DNA from: Nanobdellota archaeon
GTDB taxonomy: Archaea > Nanobdellota > Nanobdellia > SCGC-AAA011-G17 > GW2011-AR17
Assembly: GCA_013329215.1 (NCBI GenBank)
Contig: DUKS01000022.1
Coordinates: forward strand, 1-33,709
Direction of reading: 5' to 3'
DNA: 33,709 bases
Shown here piece after piece: positions 1 through 6,985 of this stretch (position 1 is the stretch's first letter; each line of letters opens with the position of its first letter). A model generated the notes under the pieces. The model searched no databases. It saw only the letters and a program-made list of their open reading frames with translations, and had not been told where the DNA came from. The position numbers and the translations under genes are program-made.

Positions 1-72
1 CTGAGGATTATTGCAGAGGAGAATTCTGCCGAATTGCTTGTTGCGGAAGCAAGGAAGTGCAGGAGAAGATAG
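1..72 (+). CDS. 3' end of an unidentified gene (partial)
   Basis: Frame 1 is open from the first base to a TAG at 70-72 and encodes about 23 residues ending in a basic tail (RKCRRR). The codon use (GAG, GAA, GCG, AGG) resembles the ribosomal genes of this window. The fragment is too short to assign a family, and nothing upstream is visible. Confidence 0.4.
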   Translation: MRIIAEENSAELLVAEARKCRRR

Positions 73-133
73 AGAAGGAGCGGCCTCCGGCTTGGAGATC
101 TGAGTTTATTCTTAAATTGCATTAAAGATCAGT

Positions 134-141
134 TTTATAAA
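134..141 (+). promoter_or_regulatory. TATA box for the 206-aa gene
   Basis: TTTATAAA lies in an A/T run. Its centre is about 26 nt before the ATG at 164, the spacing expected for an archaeal leaderless transcript starting at that ATG. Confidence 0.55.
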
Positions 142-163
142 TAAACGCGCTATTCTTATGCTT

Positions 164-781
164 ATGAATAAAGAAGAAATGTTTAAAGTTGTAAAGGAAT
201 TGCCTTTTGATTCCAAAAAATCAGTATTCAAGGATAAAAATGGTGTTGAAGTATTGCTCTTCAGGCCTTCTGAATTGTCCAGCAGGTTCAAAGATTATGA
301 TAAAACCAAGAATTTTCAGATTTGGCTGAAAGATGGCGACAGGGAGTTTAGGCCAAATCATTTGAGAATCTTGATTGACTTGAATCTAAGAATTAGGAGC
401 AGGTCGGAATTAAAGGAAAAATTACTTATAGCATTTGATAATATTTTCTATGGTAAAGACCCTGAAGAGGAGCTTAAACAGCTTGAAAAAGAGAAGTTTG
501 CGCATTATTTGAATAACCTTACTTTAATGGGCGTTTTGGCGCAGCTGTTTATTATAGAGCAGGAGCATGGCTATCATAAGGAAAGCAACTTTGATCCGCC
601 AAGCCTGTTTCTACAAGGTTGGATTCGAGAATTCATTGACAGCCCTAAAGAGATTGATAATATGTGCATGAGCGTTTGCAGCGGCCAGCCCCCGAAAGCA
701 GATTATGTCAATAAAGAGAATAAAAAAGGCAATAAATTTGTTAAAGATCTGAAACCCCTGTGGTATTTACAGGATAATTAG
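164..781 (+). CDS. hypothetical protein, convergent with Dam methylase
   Basis: This gene encodes about 206 residues and I do not recognise the family. The ORF track begins two codons earlier at 158, but the TATA box at 134-141 places the transcript start at about 164, favouring the second ATG and a leaderless mRNA. The protein is soluble and charged, with no signal peptide or membrane segment. It has a middle segment FRPNHLRILIDLNLRIRSR and a C-terminal part containing two cysteines (CMSVC) and many lysines. The 3' end overlaps the 3' end of the Dam-type gene by 41 bp on the opposite strand. A tail-to-tail methylase and unknown gene is a common layout for restriction-modification pairs, so a nuclease role is possible. 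No PD-(D/E)XK or HNH motif is visible, so this is only a suggestion from context. Confidence 0.8.
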   Translation: MNKEEMFKVVKELPFDSKKSVFKDKNGVEVLLFRPSELSSRFKDYDKTKNFQIWLKDGDREFRPNHLRILIDLNLRIRSRSELKEKLLIAFDNIFYGKDPEEELKQLEKEKFAHYLNNLTLMGVLAQLFIIEQEHGYHKESNFDPPSLFLQGWIREFIDSPKEIDNMCMSVCSGQPPKADYVNKENKKGNKFVKDLKPLWYLQDN

Positions 782-1583
782 TGATTACCAATTCGTTTAT
801 TTTTCCTCTTTTGCTTCCGTCAGAGTTTATCATTCTGCTTGCCTTGACTGTGTTAATGTTGAATCCTTTGTACAATTTTTTGATTAAATCAGTATCGCTG
901 TTGCTTAACATGACAGAGCAGCCTTTTTTGTCTAATGCCCTGAATAGTTCGGCTAGCCTTTTCTGGTCTTCTTCTTTGAAATCATCTTTTGTATAAGTTG
1001 TAAAGCTTTTGCTATTATTTAAGGGATGATATGGCGGGTCAAAGTAAATAAAATCGCCTTTCCTTGCTTCCGGCAGTATTGCTTCAAAGTCTTTTGCGCT
1101 TATTTGTATGTTTGCGAGCATTGAGGCGATTACGCTCATTTCTTCTTCATCAGGAAATGCCGGGCTTTTGTAAGTGCCCATAGGGACATTGAATTCCCCC
1201 TTGGAATTAACCCTGTATAACCCATTAAAACATGTCTTGTTAAGATATATGAATCTTGCAGCCCTATAAATGTCCAGCAATTCTTTGGGGTTCTGGCTTC
1301 TTATTTTATAATAGGTTTCCTTGGTGTGATTTTCTTTGTATGTTTGAAGAATCTCTAAAAGCTCATCCTTATTGTATTTAATCATATTATAGCAGTTGAT
1401 AAGCTCTTCATTAATATCAGATAAGAATACTTCTTTTGGATTATGATTCTGGGCTATATGGAATGCTATGGCACCGCTGCCTACAAAAGGCTCAAAATAT
1501 CTTTTTAGTTGTTTTGGGAAGAAGTTTTTATATTGCTCTAAAAGCTGCTTCTTTCCTCCCGCCCACTTGACAAAATTCGAAAT
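741..1583 (-). CDS. dam: Dam-type (D12 class) DNA adenine-N6 methyltransferase, apparent ATT start
   Basis: This is an S-adenosylmethionine-dependent adenine methyltransferase of the Dam/DpnM/T4 Dam family, which typically acts on GATC. The reading frame runs well upstream of the track's ATG (1385) with no stop. It encodes FVKWAGGKKQLL, the N-terminal SAM-binding motif, then FEPFVGSGAIAFH, and the catalytic DPPY appears as FIYFDPPYHPL. Read from ATT at 1583 the protein is 280 aa, the normal family length, beginning I/M-S-N-FVKWAGGK. A GGGGTGA Shine-Dalgarno sequence sits 7 nt before the ATT, and a TATA box puts the transcript start near 1598. No in-frame ATG, GTG or TTG exists between that point and the conserved motif. 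The alternative is a one-base deletion in an A5 run that would otherwise join an upstream GTG (1594) to this frame. The ATG at 1385 would remove the SAM motif and is rejected. Confidence 0.85.
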   Translation of the reverse strand: MSNFVKWAGGKKQLLEQYKNFFPKQLKRYFEPFVGSGAIAFHIAQNHNPKEVFLSDINEELINCYNMIKYNKDELLEILQTYKENHTKETYYKIRSQNPKELLDIYRAARFIYLNKTCFNGLYRVNSKGEFNVPMGTYKSPAFPDEEEMSVIASMLANIQISAKDFEAILPEARKGDFIYFDPPYHPLNNSKSFTTYTKDDFKEEDQKRLAELFRALDKKGCSVMLSNSDTDLIKKLYKGFNINTVKASRMINSDGSKRGKINELVITNYPVNTTGVSDL

Positions 1584-1618
1584 TTTTGTTTCACCCCAAG
1601 CGTTATTTTAGGTTTGAA

Positions 1619-1629
1619 GTATATATAGT
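1619..1629 (-). promoter_or_regulatory. TATA box for the Dam methylase
   Basis: On the minus strand ACTATATATAC is centred about 26 nt before position 1598. This predicts a transcript that begins just before the GGGGTGA motif, so nearly all of the N-terminal coding region is transcribed. Confidence 0.5.
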
Positions 1630-1741
1630 TTGTGGCGGGTTTTGAAGGATTTGCGGGGAAGGCGGAAGGATGTGGTGGGAGTGTGGAAAAGTGAACGAAA
1701 AAGACGAAAGATAGAGCTATAATTTATGTATTGCTTTGAAT

Positions 1742-2506
1742 CTAACCAAATGGAGAATCAAGACCCGTATCGCTTGCATATAATAAACCTAAAAATTGAT
1801 TAAACCCTGAGAGGGTAAGATTTTTTGACCAGAGAATATATTTTCCCACAAATACTTTTTTATTTGATAAATCTGCAATTGCAAGATGAGCTCTTGGCAC
1901 TGCACTTTCGGAAGCATATACAATAATTATAGGCACCTTTTTGGTTATTAGACTCTGAATATTGTTTTTTATAGTTGTCTCATTATCCTCTTTTTTTACA
2001 GGCACGCCAATCTCTTGCCATATGCGTAATATTCTCTTAAATTCTTCTCTAATTGCATAATCGGATAACTTGTTGGTATCTTTAAAATATGTAAGATAGT
2101 CCAAGATATGAAGTAATACTCCTGTTGAAGCAATATGGATAATCTTTTGGACATACCGATTGCTATATTGGCTATTATATATCTCGCTTCTTATCTCTTT
2201 TACCCTGTCTTTTTCTCCTCGTGAATTAAGCTCGTATAATAAAAGCCCTACTTTGATAAATCTTGTAAATGGGGATTTTGTACCTATAGCTGATTTAAAT
2301 GCAATGTAAGTAGGATTTTTAGCAATATCATTAAGCGTATTCGCTTCGTCTTGAGTAATGGTAAAACCATATCTAGAAGTAATATCTATTCTTAACCAAG
2401 CCTTCTTGATAGTATCGAATGTCCTTTTTCCTATATTCTCTAAGCCGATTATAGCAGCATTAGCTAAAATCTTATTTATATCTGGTTCGGTATTATCTGG
2501 CGTCAT
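1742..2506 (-). CDS. hypothetical protein (254 aa)
   Basis: I do not recognise this 254-residue protein. It is soluble and mostly helical in appearance, with many lysines and isoleucines. A C-terminal hydrophobic strand pair (VPIIIVYASES, HLAIADLS) is followed by KKVFVGKYILW. No catalytic signature is visible. Codons are AT-rich (ATA, TTA, AAT), unlike the ribosomal genes downstream, which suggests accessory or transferred DNA. It lies 14 nt after the 84-aa gene on the same strand and probably shares its promoter. Confidence 0.75.
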   Translation of the reverse strand: MTPDNTEPDINKILANAAIIGLENIGKRTFDTIKKAWLRIDITSRYGFTITQDEANTLNDIAKNPTYIAFKSAIGTKSPFTRFIKVGLLLYELNSRGEKDRVKEIRSEIYNSQYSNRYVQKIIHIASTGVLLHILDYLTYFKDTNKLSDYAIREEFKRILRIWQEIGVPVKKEDNETTIKNNIQSLITKKVPIIIVYASESAVPRAHLAIADLSNKKVFVGKYILWSKNLTLSGFNQFLGLLYASDTGLDSPFG

Positions 2507-2520
2507 GACTATTAAGGTTA

Positions 2521-2775
2521 TTAATTCTCTAAATATTCTTCTATATAGCTAGAAAGAGACACAGGGTTTGTGTTTATAATTACAGTTGACCCGGGTAAAA
2601 TAGATGCTTCATTGAAATGAACGGGTCTTCGTGTATATTTGCATATTACTCTCCTTCTAGTATTGTCAACAACAAACCCTCTTGCATCTAAATCATATCC
2701 CAATGCCTTTAATAATATCATCTTTTTTTGAGGATCTATATATACAAATTCTTTGAAATTATCAACTTTTGCCAT
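2521..2775 (-). CDS. hypothetical protein (84 aa)
   Basis: This is a small protein of unknown family and the first gene of a two-gene unit with the 254-aa gene. It contains an arginine-rich middle (VVDNTRRRVICKYTRRPVHF) followed by a beta-looking stretch SILPGSTVIINTNP and an acidic C-terminus. A TATA box at 2811-2820 on the minus strand predicts a leader of about 13 nt. The small-then-large gene pair next to a methylase could be a defence or toxin-antitoxin unit, but no diagnostic motif supports this. Confidence 0.65.
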   Translation of the reverse strand: MAKVDNFKEFVYIDPQKKMILLKALGYDLDARGFVVDNTRRRVICKYTRRPVHFNEASILPGSTVIINTNPVSLSSYIEEYLEN

Positions 2776-2810
2776 TTGTAATAGGTTATATGCACGGAAA
2801 CTATTACTAA

Positions 2811-2820
2811 TTTATAAAGG
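2811..2820 (-). promoter_or_regulatory. TATA box for the 84-aa/254-aa unit
   Basis: CCTTTATAAA on the minus strand is centred 40 nt before the ATG at 2775. The core is nearly palindromic, so it could also act on the plus strand, but no plus-strand gene follows closely. Confidence 0.45.
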
Positions 2821-2907
2821 TTTGGAATATATTAGTCTATCGATTTTTGTTATTCATCTTATCCATAAGCTTGCTCACTGGCGTTCGCAGGTTCTCCCTC
2901 ATACGGC

Positions 2908-2948
2908 GAAACCTTTTCTCGCTGCGGCTCGAAACCTCACCGTTCGCC
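2908..2948 (+). repeat. GAAA-type promoter repeat units upstream of the ribosomal leader
   Basis: One unit GAAACCTTTTCTCGCTGCGG (2908-2930) closely matches the 22-bp units before eL34 and secY. It is followed by GAAACCTCACCGTTCGCC, a weaker second unit. They are the most distal part of a repeat-rich block that ends at the TATA box 3025-3032. Confidence 0.6.
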
Positions 2949-2950
2949 TT

Positions 2951-3016
2951 CTAACAACTAACGACCACATACTCGTTCGTCCACTAATAACTAACGACTA
3001 CGTACCCGTTAACTCA
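2951..3016 (+). repeat. 33-bp tandem direct repeat, two copies
   Basis: Two adjacent 33-bp copies (2951-2983 and 2984-3016) share the pattern CTAAyAACTAACGACyACrTA and then yCGTT. About eight positions differ, mostly transitions. The second copy runs almost directly into the TATA element, so the duplication is part of the promoter-proximal region. Confidence 0.7.
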
Positions 3017-3024
3017 CCAAAACC

Positions 3025-3032
3025 TTTATAAA
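3025..3032 (+). promoter_or_regulatory. TATA box for the leader / ribosomal operon
   Basis: AAAACCTTTATAAAC has a good BRE-like purine-rich flank and a TTTATAAA core, the same AAACCTTTATAAAC string as at the eL34 promoter. The predicted transcript start is near 3055, some 225 nt before uL3, so it would make a long leader or a separate RNA. Confidence 0.65.
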
Positions 3033-3054
3033 CAACCTCGATTATCCATTCTCC

Positions 3055-3255
3055 TAATAAGTGAAGCCCGTAAAGGGCTTTTCTAACAGGCGAGTGCGAA
3101 ACCGAAGTCTTTAGTTTCGCTATCCGGAAGGATAATCTCATGTGATGCTCTTGAAGCGCTGCTTGCGCTATGCTGTTAGGCACCAACCTGCAGACAGGTT
3201 GATCATCAGGGCGGGCTAAAGCCCACCTATGCGCTACGACGCAATCATGGCGCAC
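3055..3255 (+). ncRNA. candidate structured RNA or structured leader of the ribosomal operon
   Basis: Seven compact hairpins follow one another: 3064-3080 (AAGCCC/GGGCTT), 3096-3120 (GCGAAAC/GTTTCGC), 3121-3134 (TATCC-GGAA-GGATA), 3155-3169 (AGCGC/GCGCT), 3185-3200 (AACCTG-CAGA-CAGGTT), 3213-3224 (GGGC-TAAA-GCCC) and 3230-3254 (TGCGC/GCGCA). Their loops are short, including GGAA and CAGA tetraloops. The segment starts where a transcript from the TATA box at 3025-3032 would begin and ends at a second TATA-like element before uL3. It contains no convincing gene. It lacks the conserved SRP, RNase P, 5S and tRNA sequence blocks I could check, so I do not assign a family. It may be an independent small RNA or a regulatory leader. 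Confidence 0.5.
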
Positions 3256-3264
3256 TATATATAA
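3256..3264 (+). promoter_or_regulatory. TATA-like element next to uL3
   Basis: TATATATAA lies 16-24 nt before the uL3 ATG at 3280. Normal TATA spacing would start transcription at about 3285, after that ATG, which would favour Met7 (3298) as the start for this promoter. It may instead be the 3' boundary of the structured segment. Confidence 0.35.
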
Positions 3265-3279
3265 CAAAGGTAACACACA

Positions 3280-4260
3280 ATGGCAGGCTCTAATCAAATG
3301 CACCACCCCCACAGGGGAAGCATGCAGTTCTGGCCCAGGAAAAGGGCAGCGAGAGCTTTGCCGAGAGTGAGAAACTGGCCCGTAACAAAAGAAGTCAAGC
3401 TTGAAGGCTTCATAGGCTACAAGGCAGGCATGACTCACGCAATGGTTACAGACAAAAACCCCGGCTCTCCTACAAAAAACATGGACGTCAGCAGGGCTGT
3501 GACAATAATCGAGTGCCCGCCCATGAAAGCAATGGCAATAAGGTTCTACAGGAACACGCCTTACGGATTAAATCTTGTTTCTGAATTATTCTCGCAAAAG
3601 TACGAAAAGGAGCTAATCAGGAAAACAAGGCCCGGCAAGAACACTGAAGTGCCTGCTGAGTTTGACGACCTGAGATTAGTCGTGTACACGCAGCCGAAGC
3701 AGACAGGCATCGGAAAAAAGCAGCCTGACGTGCTTGAAATAGGCATTGGCGGTACTGACAAGGCACAAAAGCTGGAATATGCAAAAGGGCTTTTGGACAA
3801 GGAAATAAAAGTTTCTGAGCTGTTCAAGGAAGGCCAGCTGATTGACGTGCACGGAGTCACAAAAGGAAAGGGCTTTCAGGGCACTGTAAAGAGGTACGGA
3901 GTCAAGAGGCGCCAGCACAAGTCAGAAAAGACAATAAGGGGCGTTGGAACACTAGGCTCATGGCACCCCAACAGGGTCCAATATACAGTTGCGCAGCCAG
4001 GCAAGATGGGCTATCACCAGAGGATAGAATACAACAAGATAATATACAAGATAGGCAGCAACCCGGCTGATGTCAACCAGGACGGCGGAATCACGCATTA
4101 CGGAATAATAAAGAACGATTATGTCTTAATCAAGGGCTCTGTCCCGACTGTAAAGAAAAGGGCGCTTGTCATTGCGCAGCCGATGAGGCCGTGGCAGAGG
4201 TTCAAGCAGACGCAGCCTGAGATAACATACTTAAGCACAGCATCAAAGCAGGGATTATAA
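3280..4260 (+). CDS. rpl3: 50S ribosomal protein uL3
   Basis: uL3 binds domain VI of 23S rRNA near the peptidyl transferase centre and is an early assembly protein. The 326-aa protein has the archaeal N-terminus HRGSMQFWPRKRA and the internal KGKGFQGTVKRYGVKRRQHK with HPNRVQYTVAQPGKMGYHQR, both typical of the family. The start at 3280 gives a six-residue extension compared with Met7 at 3298, and a TATA-like element just upstream leaves that choice open. It is the first gene of the ribosomal operon and overlaps uL4 by one base (TAATG). Confidence 0.97.
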   Translation: MAGSNQMHHPHRGSMQFWPRKRAARALPRVRNWPVTKEVKLEGFIGYKAGMTHAMVTDKNPGSPTKNMDVSRAVTIIECPPMKAMAIRFYRNTPYGLNLVSELFSQKYEKELIRKTRPGKNTEVPAEFDDLRLVVYTQPKQTGIGKKQPDVLEIGIGGTDKAQKLEYAKGLLDKEIKVSELFKEGQLIDVHGVTKGKGFQGTVKRYGVKRRQHKSEKTIRGVGTLGSWHPNRVQYTVAQPGKMGYHQRIEYNKIIYKIGSNPADVNQDGGITHYGIIKNDYVLIKGSVPTVKKRALVIAQPMRPWQRFKQTQPEITYLSTASKQGL

Positions 4261-5060
4261 TGAAAACAGACGTATTGTCATTGGAAGGCGCAAAGCAGAA
4301 AGAGATAGCTCTGCCAAGCCAGTTTGAAGAGGAATACAGGCCAGACGTAATCAAGAGGGCTGTTTTGGTTGTGCAGGCAAACAGGCGCCAGAAATACGGC
4401 GCAATGCAGGAAGCTGGCGAAAGGTACTCTTCAAGGCTTTCAAGAAGGAGAAGGCAGTACAGGGGCAGCTACGGAAAGGGAATTTCAAGAATCCAGAGAA
4501 AAATCATGTCCAGAAGGGGCGCGCACATTAATATGGTCGGAGCTTTTGTCCCCGGCACAGTCGGCGGAAGAAAGGGAGCACCGCCAAAGGCGTCAAAAGA
4601 ATGGGGCCAGAAAATAAACCAGAAAGAGAAGAGGCTTGCAATCAGGTCTGCAATAGCAGCAACCGCAAACAGGGAGATTGTAAAGCTGAGGGCGACATAC
4701 TCAAACGTTCCATTGGTGCTTGTGCATGACATGGAGTCATTAAGCAAGACACAGGATGTTGAAGACCTGCTGCTTAGGCTCGGCATGGAAAAGGAAGTTG
4801 AAAGGATTAAGAGAGTCAAGATAAGGGCAGGCAGGGGAAAAACAAGGGGAAGAAGATACAAGGGCAAGGCAAGCGTCCTGTTCGTTGTGTCAGGAAAATG
4901 CCCGCTGCAGAATGCCGCAAGAAACCTTGACGGAGTTGATGTTTCATTTGTCAATACGCTGAACGCAGAGCTTTTGGCGCCCGGAACAGTTCCGGGAAGG
5001 CTTACTATATGGAGCGAGAAAGCGATTGAAAGGCTTGCAAAGGAGAAGCTGTTCATATGA
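4260..5060 (+). CDS. rpl4: 50S ribosomal protein uL4 (archaeal L4e type)
   Basis: uL4 lines the peptide exit tunnel and binds domain I of 23S rRNA. The 266-aa length and the sequence SRRRRQYRGSYGKGISRIQR, RGAHINMVGAFVPGTVGGRK and RGRRYKGKASVLFVV fit the archaeal/eukaryotic L4 form. The start ATG shares a base with the uL3 stop and the stop overlaps uL23 by 4 nt, pointing to coupled translation. Confidence 0.97.
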   Translation: MKTDVLSLEGAKQKEIALPSQFEEEYRPDVIKRAVLVVQANRRQKYGAMQEAGERYSSRLSRRRRQYRGSYGKGISRIQRKIMSRRGAHINMVGAFVPGTVGGRKGAPPKASKEWGQKINQKEKRLAIRSAIAATANREIVKLRATYSNVPLVLVHDMESLSKTQDVEDLLLRLGMEKEVERIKRVKIRAGRGKTRGRRYKGKASVLFVVSGKCPLQNAARNLDGVDVSFVNTLNAELLAPGTVPGRLTIWSEKAIERLAKEKLFI

Positions 5061-5356
5061 GCAAAGAAAAAAAGCAGGCAAACCTGAAGGGAGATGCAAA
5101 GGAGTTCTCAGTAATCAAGTATCCGCTTACAACAGAAAAGTCAGTAAGGCTTATGGAATCAGAAAACAAGCTCGTGTTCATAGTTGACAGGAATGCGTCA
5201 AAGTACAGCGTAAAGCAGGCTGTTGAAGCAATGTTCAAGGTAAAAGTTACAAATGTAAACACAGTCATCCTCCCGAGCGGGGAAAAGAAAGCATATGTCT
5301 CATTGTCTCCGGAAACTCCGGCAATGGACGTTGCGACACAACTGGGATTGCTATAA
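5057..5356 (+). CDS. rpl23: 50S ribosomal protein uL23
   Basis: uL23 sits at the tunnel exit and is the docking site for SRP and the Sec translocon. The core VIKYPLTTEKSVRLMESENK and the end PAMDVATQLGLL are typical. At 99 aa it carries a lysine-rich N-terminal extension of about 15 residues beyond the usual archaeal 85 aa. The start overlaps the uL4 stop (ATGA). Confidence 0.96.
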   Translation: MSKEKKQANLKGDAKEFSVIKYPLTTEKSVRLMESENKLVFIVDRNASKYSVKQAVEAMFKVKVTNVNTVILPSGEKKAYVSLSPETPAMDVATQLGLL

Positions 5357-5365
5357 AGGTATAAA

Positions 5366-6088
5366 ATGGGAAAAAATCTAATACAGCAGAGGCATGGAAA
5401 GGGTTCGCTTACTTACAGGGCTCCAAGCCACAGGTATGTAGGAAAGCTCGAGCACAGGCCTTATGATGAAGCTGAAAGGCAGGGAGTTGTTTCAGGAAGA
5501 ATAACGGATTTCGTGCACTGCCCCGGGCATTCTGCGCCGCTGGCAAAAGTTTCTTATGGCAAGGAAGAGGTTCTCATGCCTGCGCCTGAAAAAGTCAGGG
5601 TTAATGACGAGATTCAGTCAGGCCTTAACGCAGCAGTTTCATCAGGAAATACGCTTCCTCTGAAAAACATCCCGGAAGGGACTTTAATATTCAACCTTGA
5701 GCTTAACCCCGGAGATGGGGGGAAACTTGTAAGGACAGCAGGCTCATTTGCAAGGATTGTCACAAAGGCCGGCAACAAGGTAACCATTGAGCTGCCTTCA
5801 AAAAAGCAGAGGGAATTCATAGACGAGTGCAGGGCTACAGTGGGTGTCATTGCAGGCGCAGGCAAGCAGGAAAAGCCGTACCTCAAGGCCGGAAAGAAGT
5901 ATCACGCAATGAAAGCAAGAAACAGGATGTACCCGAGAACAAGCGGAGTTGCAATGAACTCAGTTGACCATCCGTTTGGTTGCGGAAGGGGCAGGCACGT
6001 TGGCAAGCCGAAGACATGCTCGAGGTTTGCACCGCCGGGAAGAAAGGTCGGTTTAATCGGCGCAAGAAGGACAGGAAGGAAGAGATAA
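5366..6088 (+). CDS. rpl2: 50S ribosomal protein uL2
   Basis: uL2 is a primary 23S rRNA binder needed for subunit association and the peptidyl transferase centre. The 240-aa protein has the RNA-binding OB and SH3-like domains and the C-terminal loop GVAMNSVDHPFGCGRGRHVG close to the active site. Phe after the conserved HP is usual in archaea, while GCG in place of GGG is a small departure. It begins 9 nt after uL23. Confidence 0.97.
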   Translation: MGKNLIQQRHGKGSLTYRAPSHRYVGKLEHRPYDEAERQGVVSGRITDFVHCPGHSAPLAKVSYGKEEVLMPAPEKVRVNDEIQSGLNAAVSSGNTLPLKNIPEGTLIFNLELNPGDGGKLVRTAGSFARIVTKAGNKVTIELPSKKQREFIDECRATVGVIAGAGKQEKPYLKAGKKYHAMKARNRMYPRTSGVAMNSVDHPFGCGRGRHVGKPKTCSRFAPPGRKVGLIGARRTGRKR

Positions 6089-6089
6089 A

Positions 6090-6488
6090 ATGGTAAAGAA
6101 AGAATTCACATATAGGGGAAAGACAATTGAAGAGCTGCAGAAGTTAAGCATTGAAGAGTTTGCAAAGCTCACCCCCGCAAGGCAGAGAAGGTCATTGCTC
6201 AGGGGATTCAACGAGGCTGAGAAAAAGCTTCTTGCAAAGATAAAGAAATACAAGGCAGGCAAGACAAAGAAGCCGGTAAAGACGCACTGCAGGGACATAG
6301 TCGTGCTTCCCGACATGGTGGGCCTGACAATACACATTCACAGCGGCAAGACATTTGTGCCGATAACAATAGAGCCGGACATGATAGCTCATGTGCTCGG
6401 CGAATTTACAATGAACAGGCAGAAGGTTTCGCACTCAGCGCCCGGAATCGGGGCAACAAGAAGCAGCGCCTCTGCATCGGTGAAGTAA
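6090..6488 (+). CDS. rps19: 30S ribosomal protein uS19
   Basis: uS19 is a head protein of the small subunit, partner of uS13 near the A-site tRNA. The core THCRDIVVLPDMVGLTIHIH, SGKTFVPITIEPDMIAHVLG and the ending GIGATRSSASASVK are typical of the 130-aa archaeal form. It starts one base after uL2 and ends two bases before uL22. Confidence 0.97.
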   Translation: MVKKEFTYRGKTIEELQKLSIEEFAKLTPARQRRSLLRGFNEAEKKLLAKIKKYKAGKTKKPVKTHCRDIVVLPDMVGLTIHIHSGKTFVPITIEPDMIAHVLGEFTMNRQKVSHSAPGIGATRSSASASVK

Positions 6489-6490
6489 AA

Positions 6491-6985
6491 ATGGGAAAGT
6501 TAATGGCGAAGGCAAAAGGACTGTCGCTTCCTATTTCAAGGAAGCAGGCTGTTGAAGTATGCAGGTTCATAAAGAAAAGGGACGTTGCGTCCGCAAGAAA
6601 GCGCCTTGAAAGGGTAATGGCCCTGAAGATGGCAGTGCCTTCAACAAAGTTCAAGAGGGACATACCTCACAGGTCCGGCTCAGTCGGTCCCGGAAGGTTT
6701 CCGATAAAGGCTGCAGAAGCAATATTGGGAATACTGAATTCGGCTGTTTCAAACGCTGAAAACAAGGGAATGAAGGCAAGCTCGCTTTACATTTCAATGG
6801 CATCGGCGTGCAAGGGCCCGACAGCATGGAGATACGGCAGGCTGTCAAGAAGGCATGCAAAGAGGACGCATGTTGAGCTGTGGCTTGAAGAGGCTGCAGA
6901 GAAGAAGCAGGAAAAGCCCAGGGCGGTTAAGAAAGAGCAGGCGCCTTTGGAGAAAGAGAAACACCAAGAGGTAAAGAAACAATGA
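6491..6985 (+). CDS. rpl22: 50S ribosomal protein uL22
   Basis: uL22 lines the exit tunnel with its beta-hairpin and contacts all 23S rRNA domains. The body of about 135 residues includes SRKQAVEVCRFIKKRDVASA, the PHRSGSVGPGRFPIKAA segment and SRRHAKRTHVELWLEE. A lysine/glutamate-rich tail of about 30 residues follows. The stop overlaps the uS3 start by 4 nt. Confidence 0.96.
   Translation: MGKLMAKAKGLSLPISRKQAVEVCRFIKKRDVASARKRLERVMALKMAVPSTKFKRDIPHRSGSVGPGRFPIKAAEAILGILNSAVSNAENKGMKASSLYISMASACKGPTAWRYGRLSRRHAKRTHVELWLEEAAEKKQEKPRAVKKEQAPLEKEKHQEVKKQ

Noticed and set aside
741-1385. Dam methylase starting at ATG 1385
   Set aside because: This would delete the SAM-binding motif FVKWAGGK and the FVGSG motif that are encoded in frame upstream.
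3121-3134. SRP RNA-like TCCGGAAGGA tetraloop hairpin in the structured leader
   Set aside because: The hairpin tip matches the SRP helix 8 tip, but the conserved internal loop sequences (CAGG side and AGCA side) that must flank it are absent.
3147-3219. Short ORF (about 24 codons) inside the structured leader
   Set aside because: It runs through four hairpins and has no ribosome-binding site; base pairing explains the sequence better.
2998-3438. 146-aa ORF on the minus strand
   Set aside because: It runs antisense through the leader hairpins and the start of uL3, and its protein has no plausible composition or motif.
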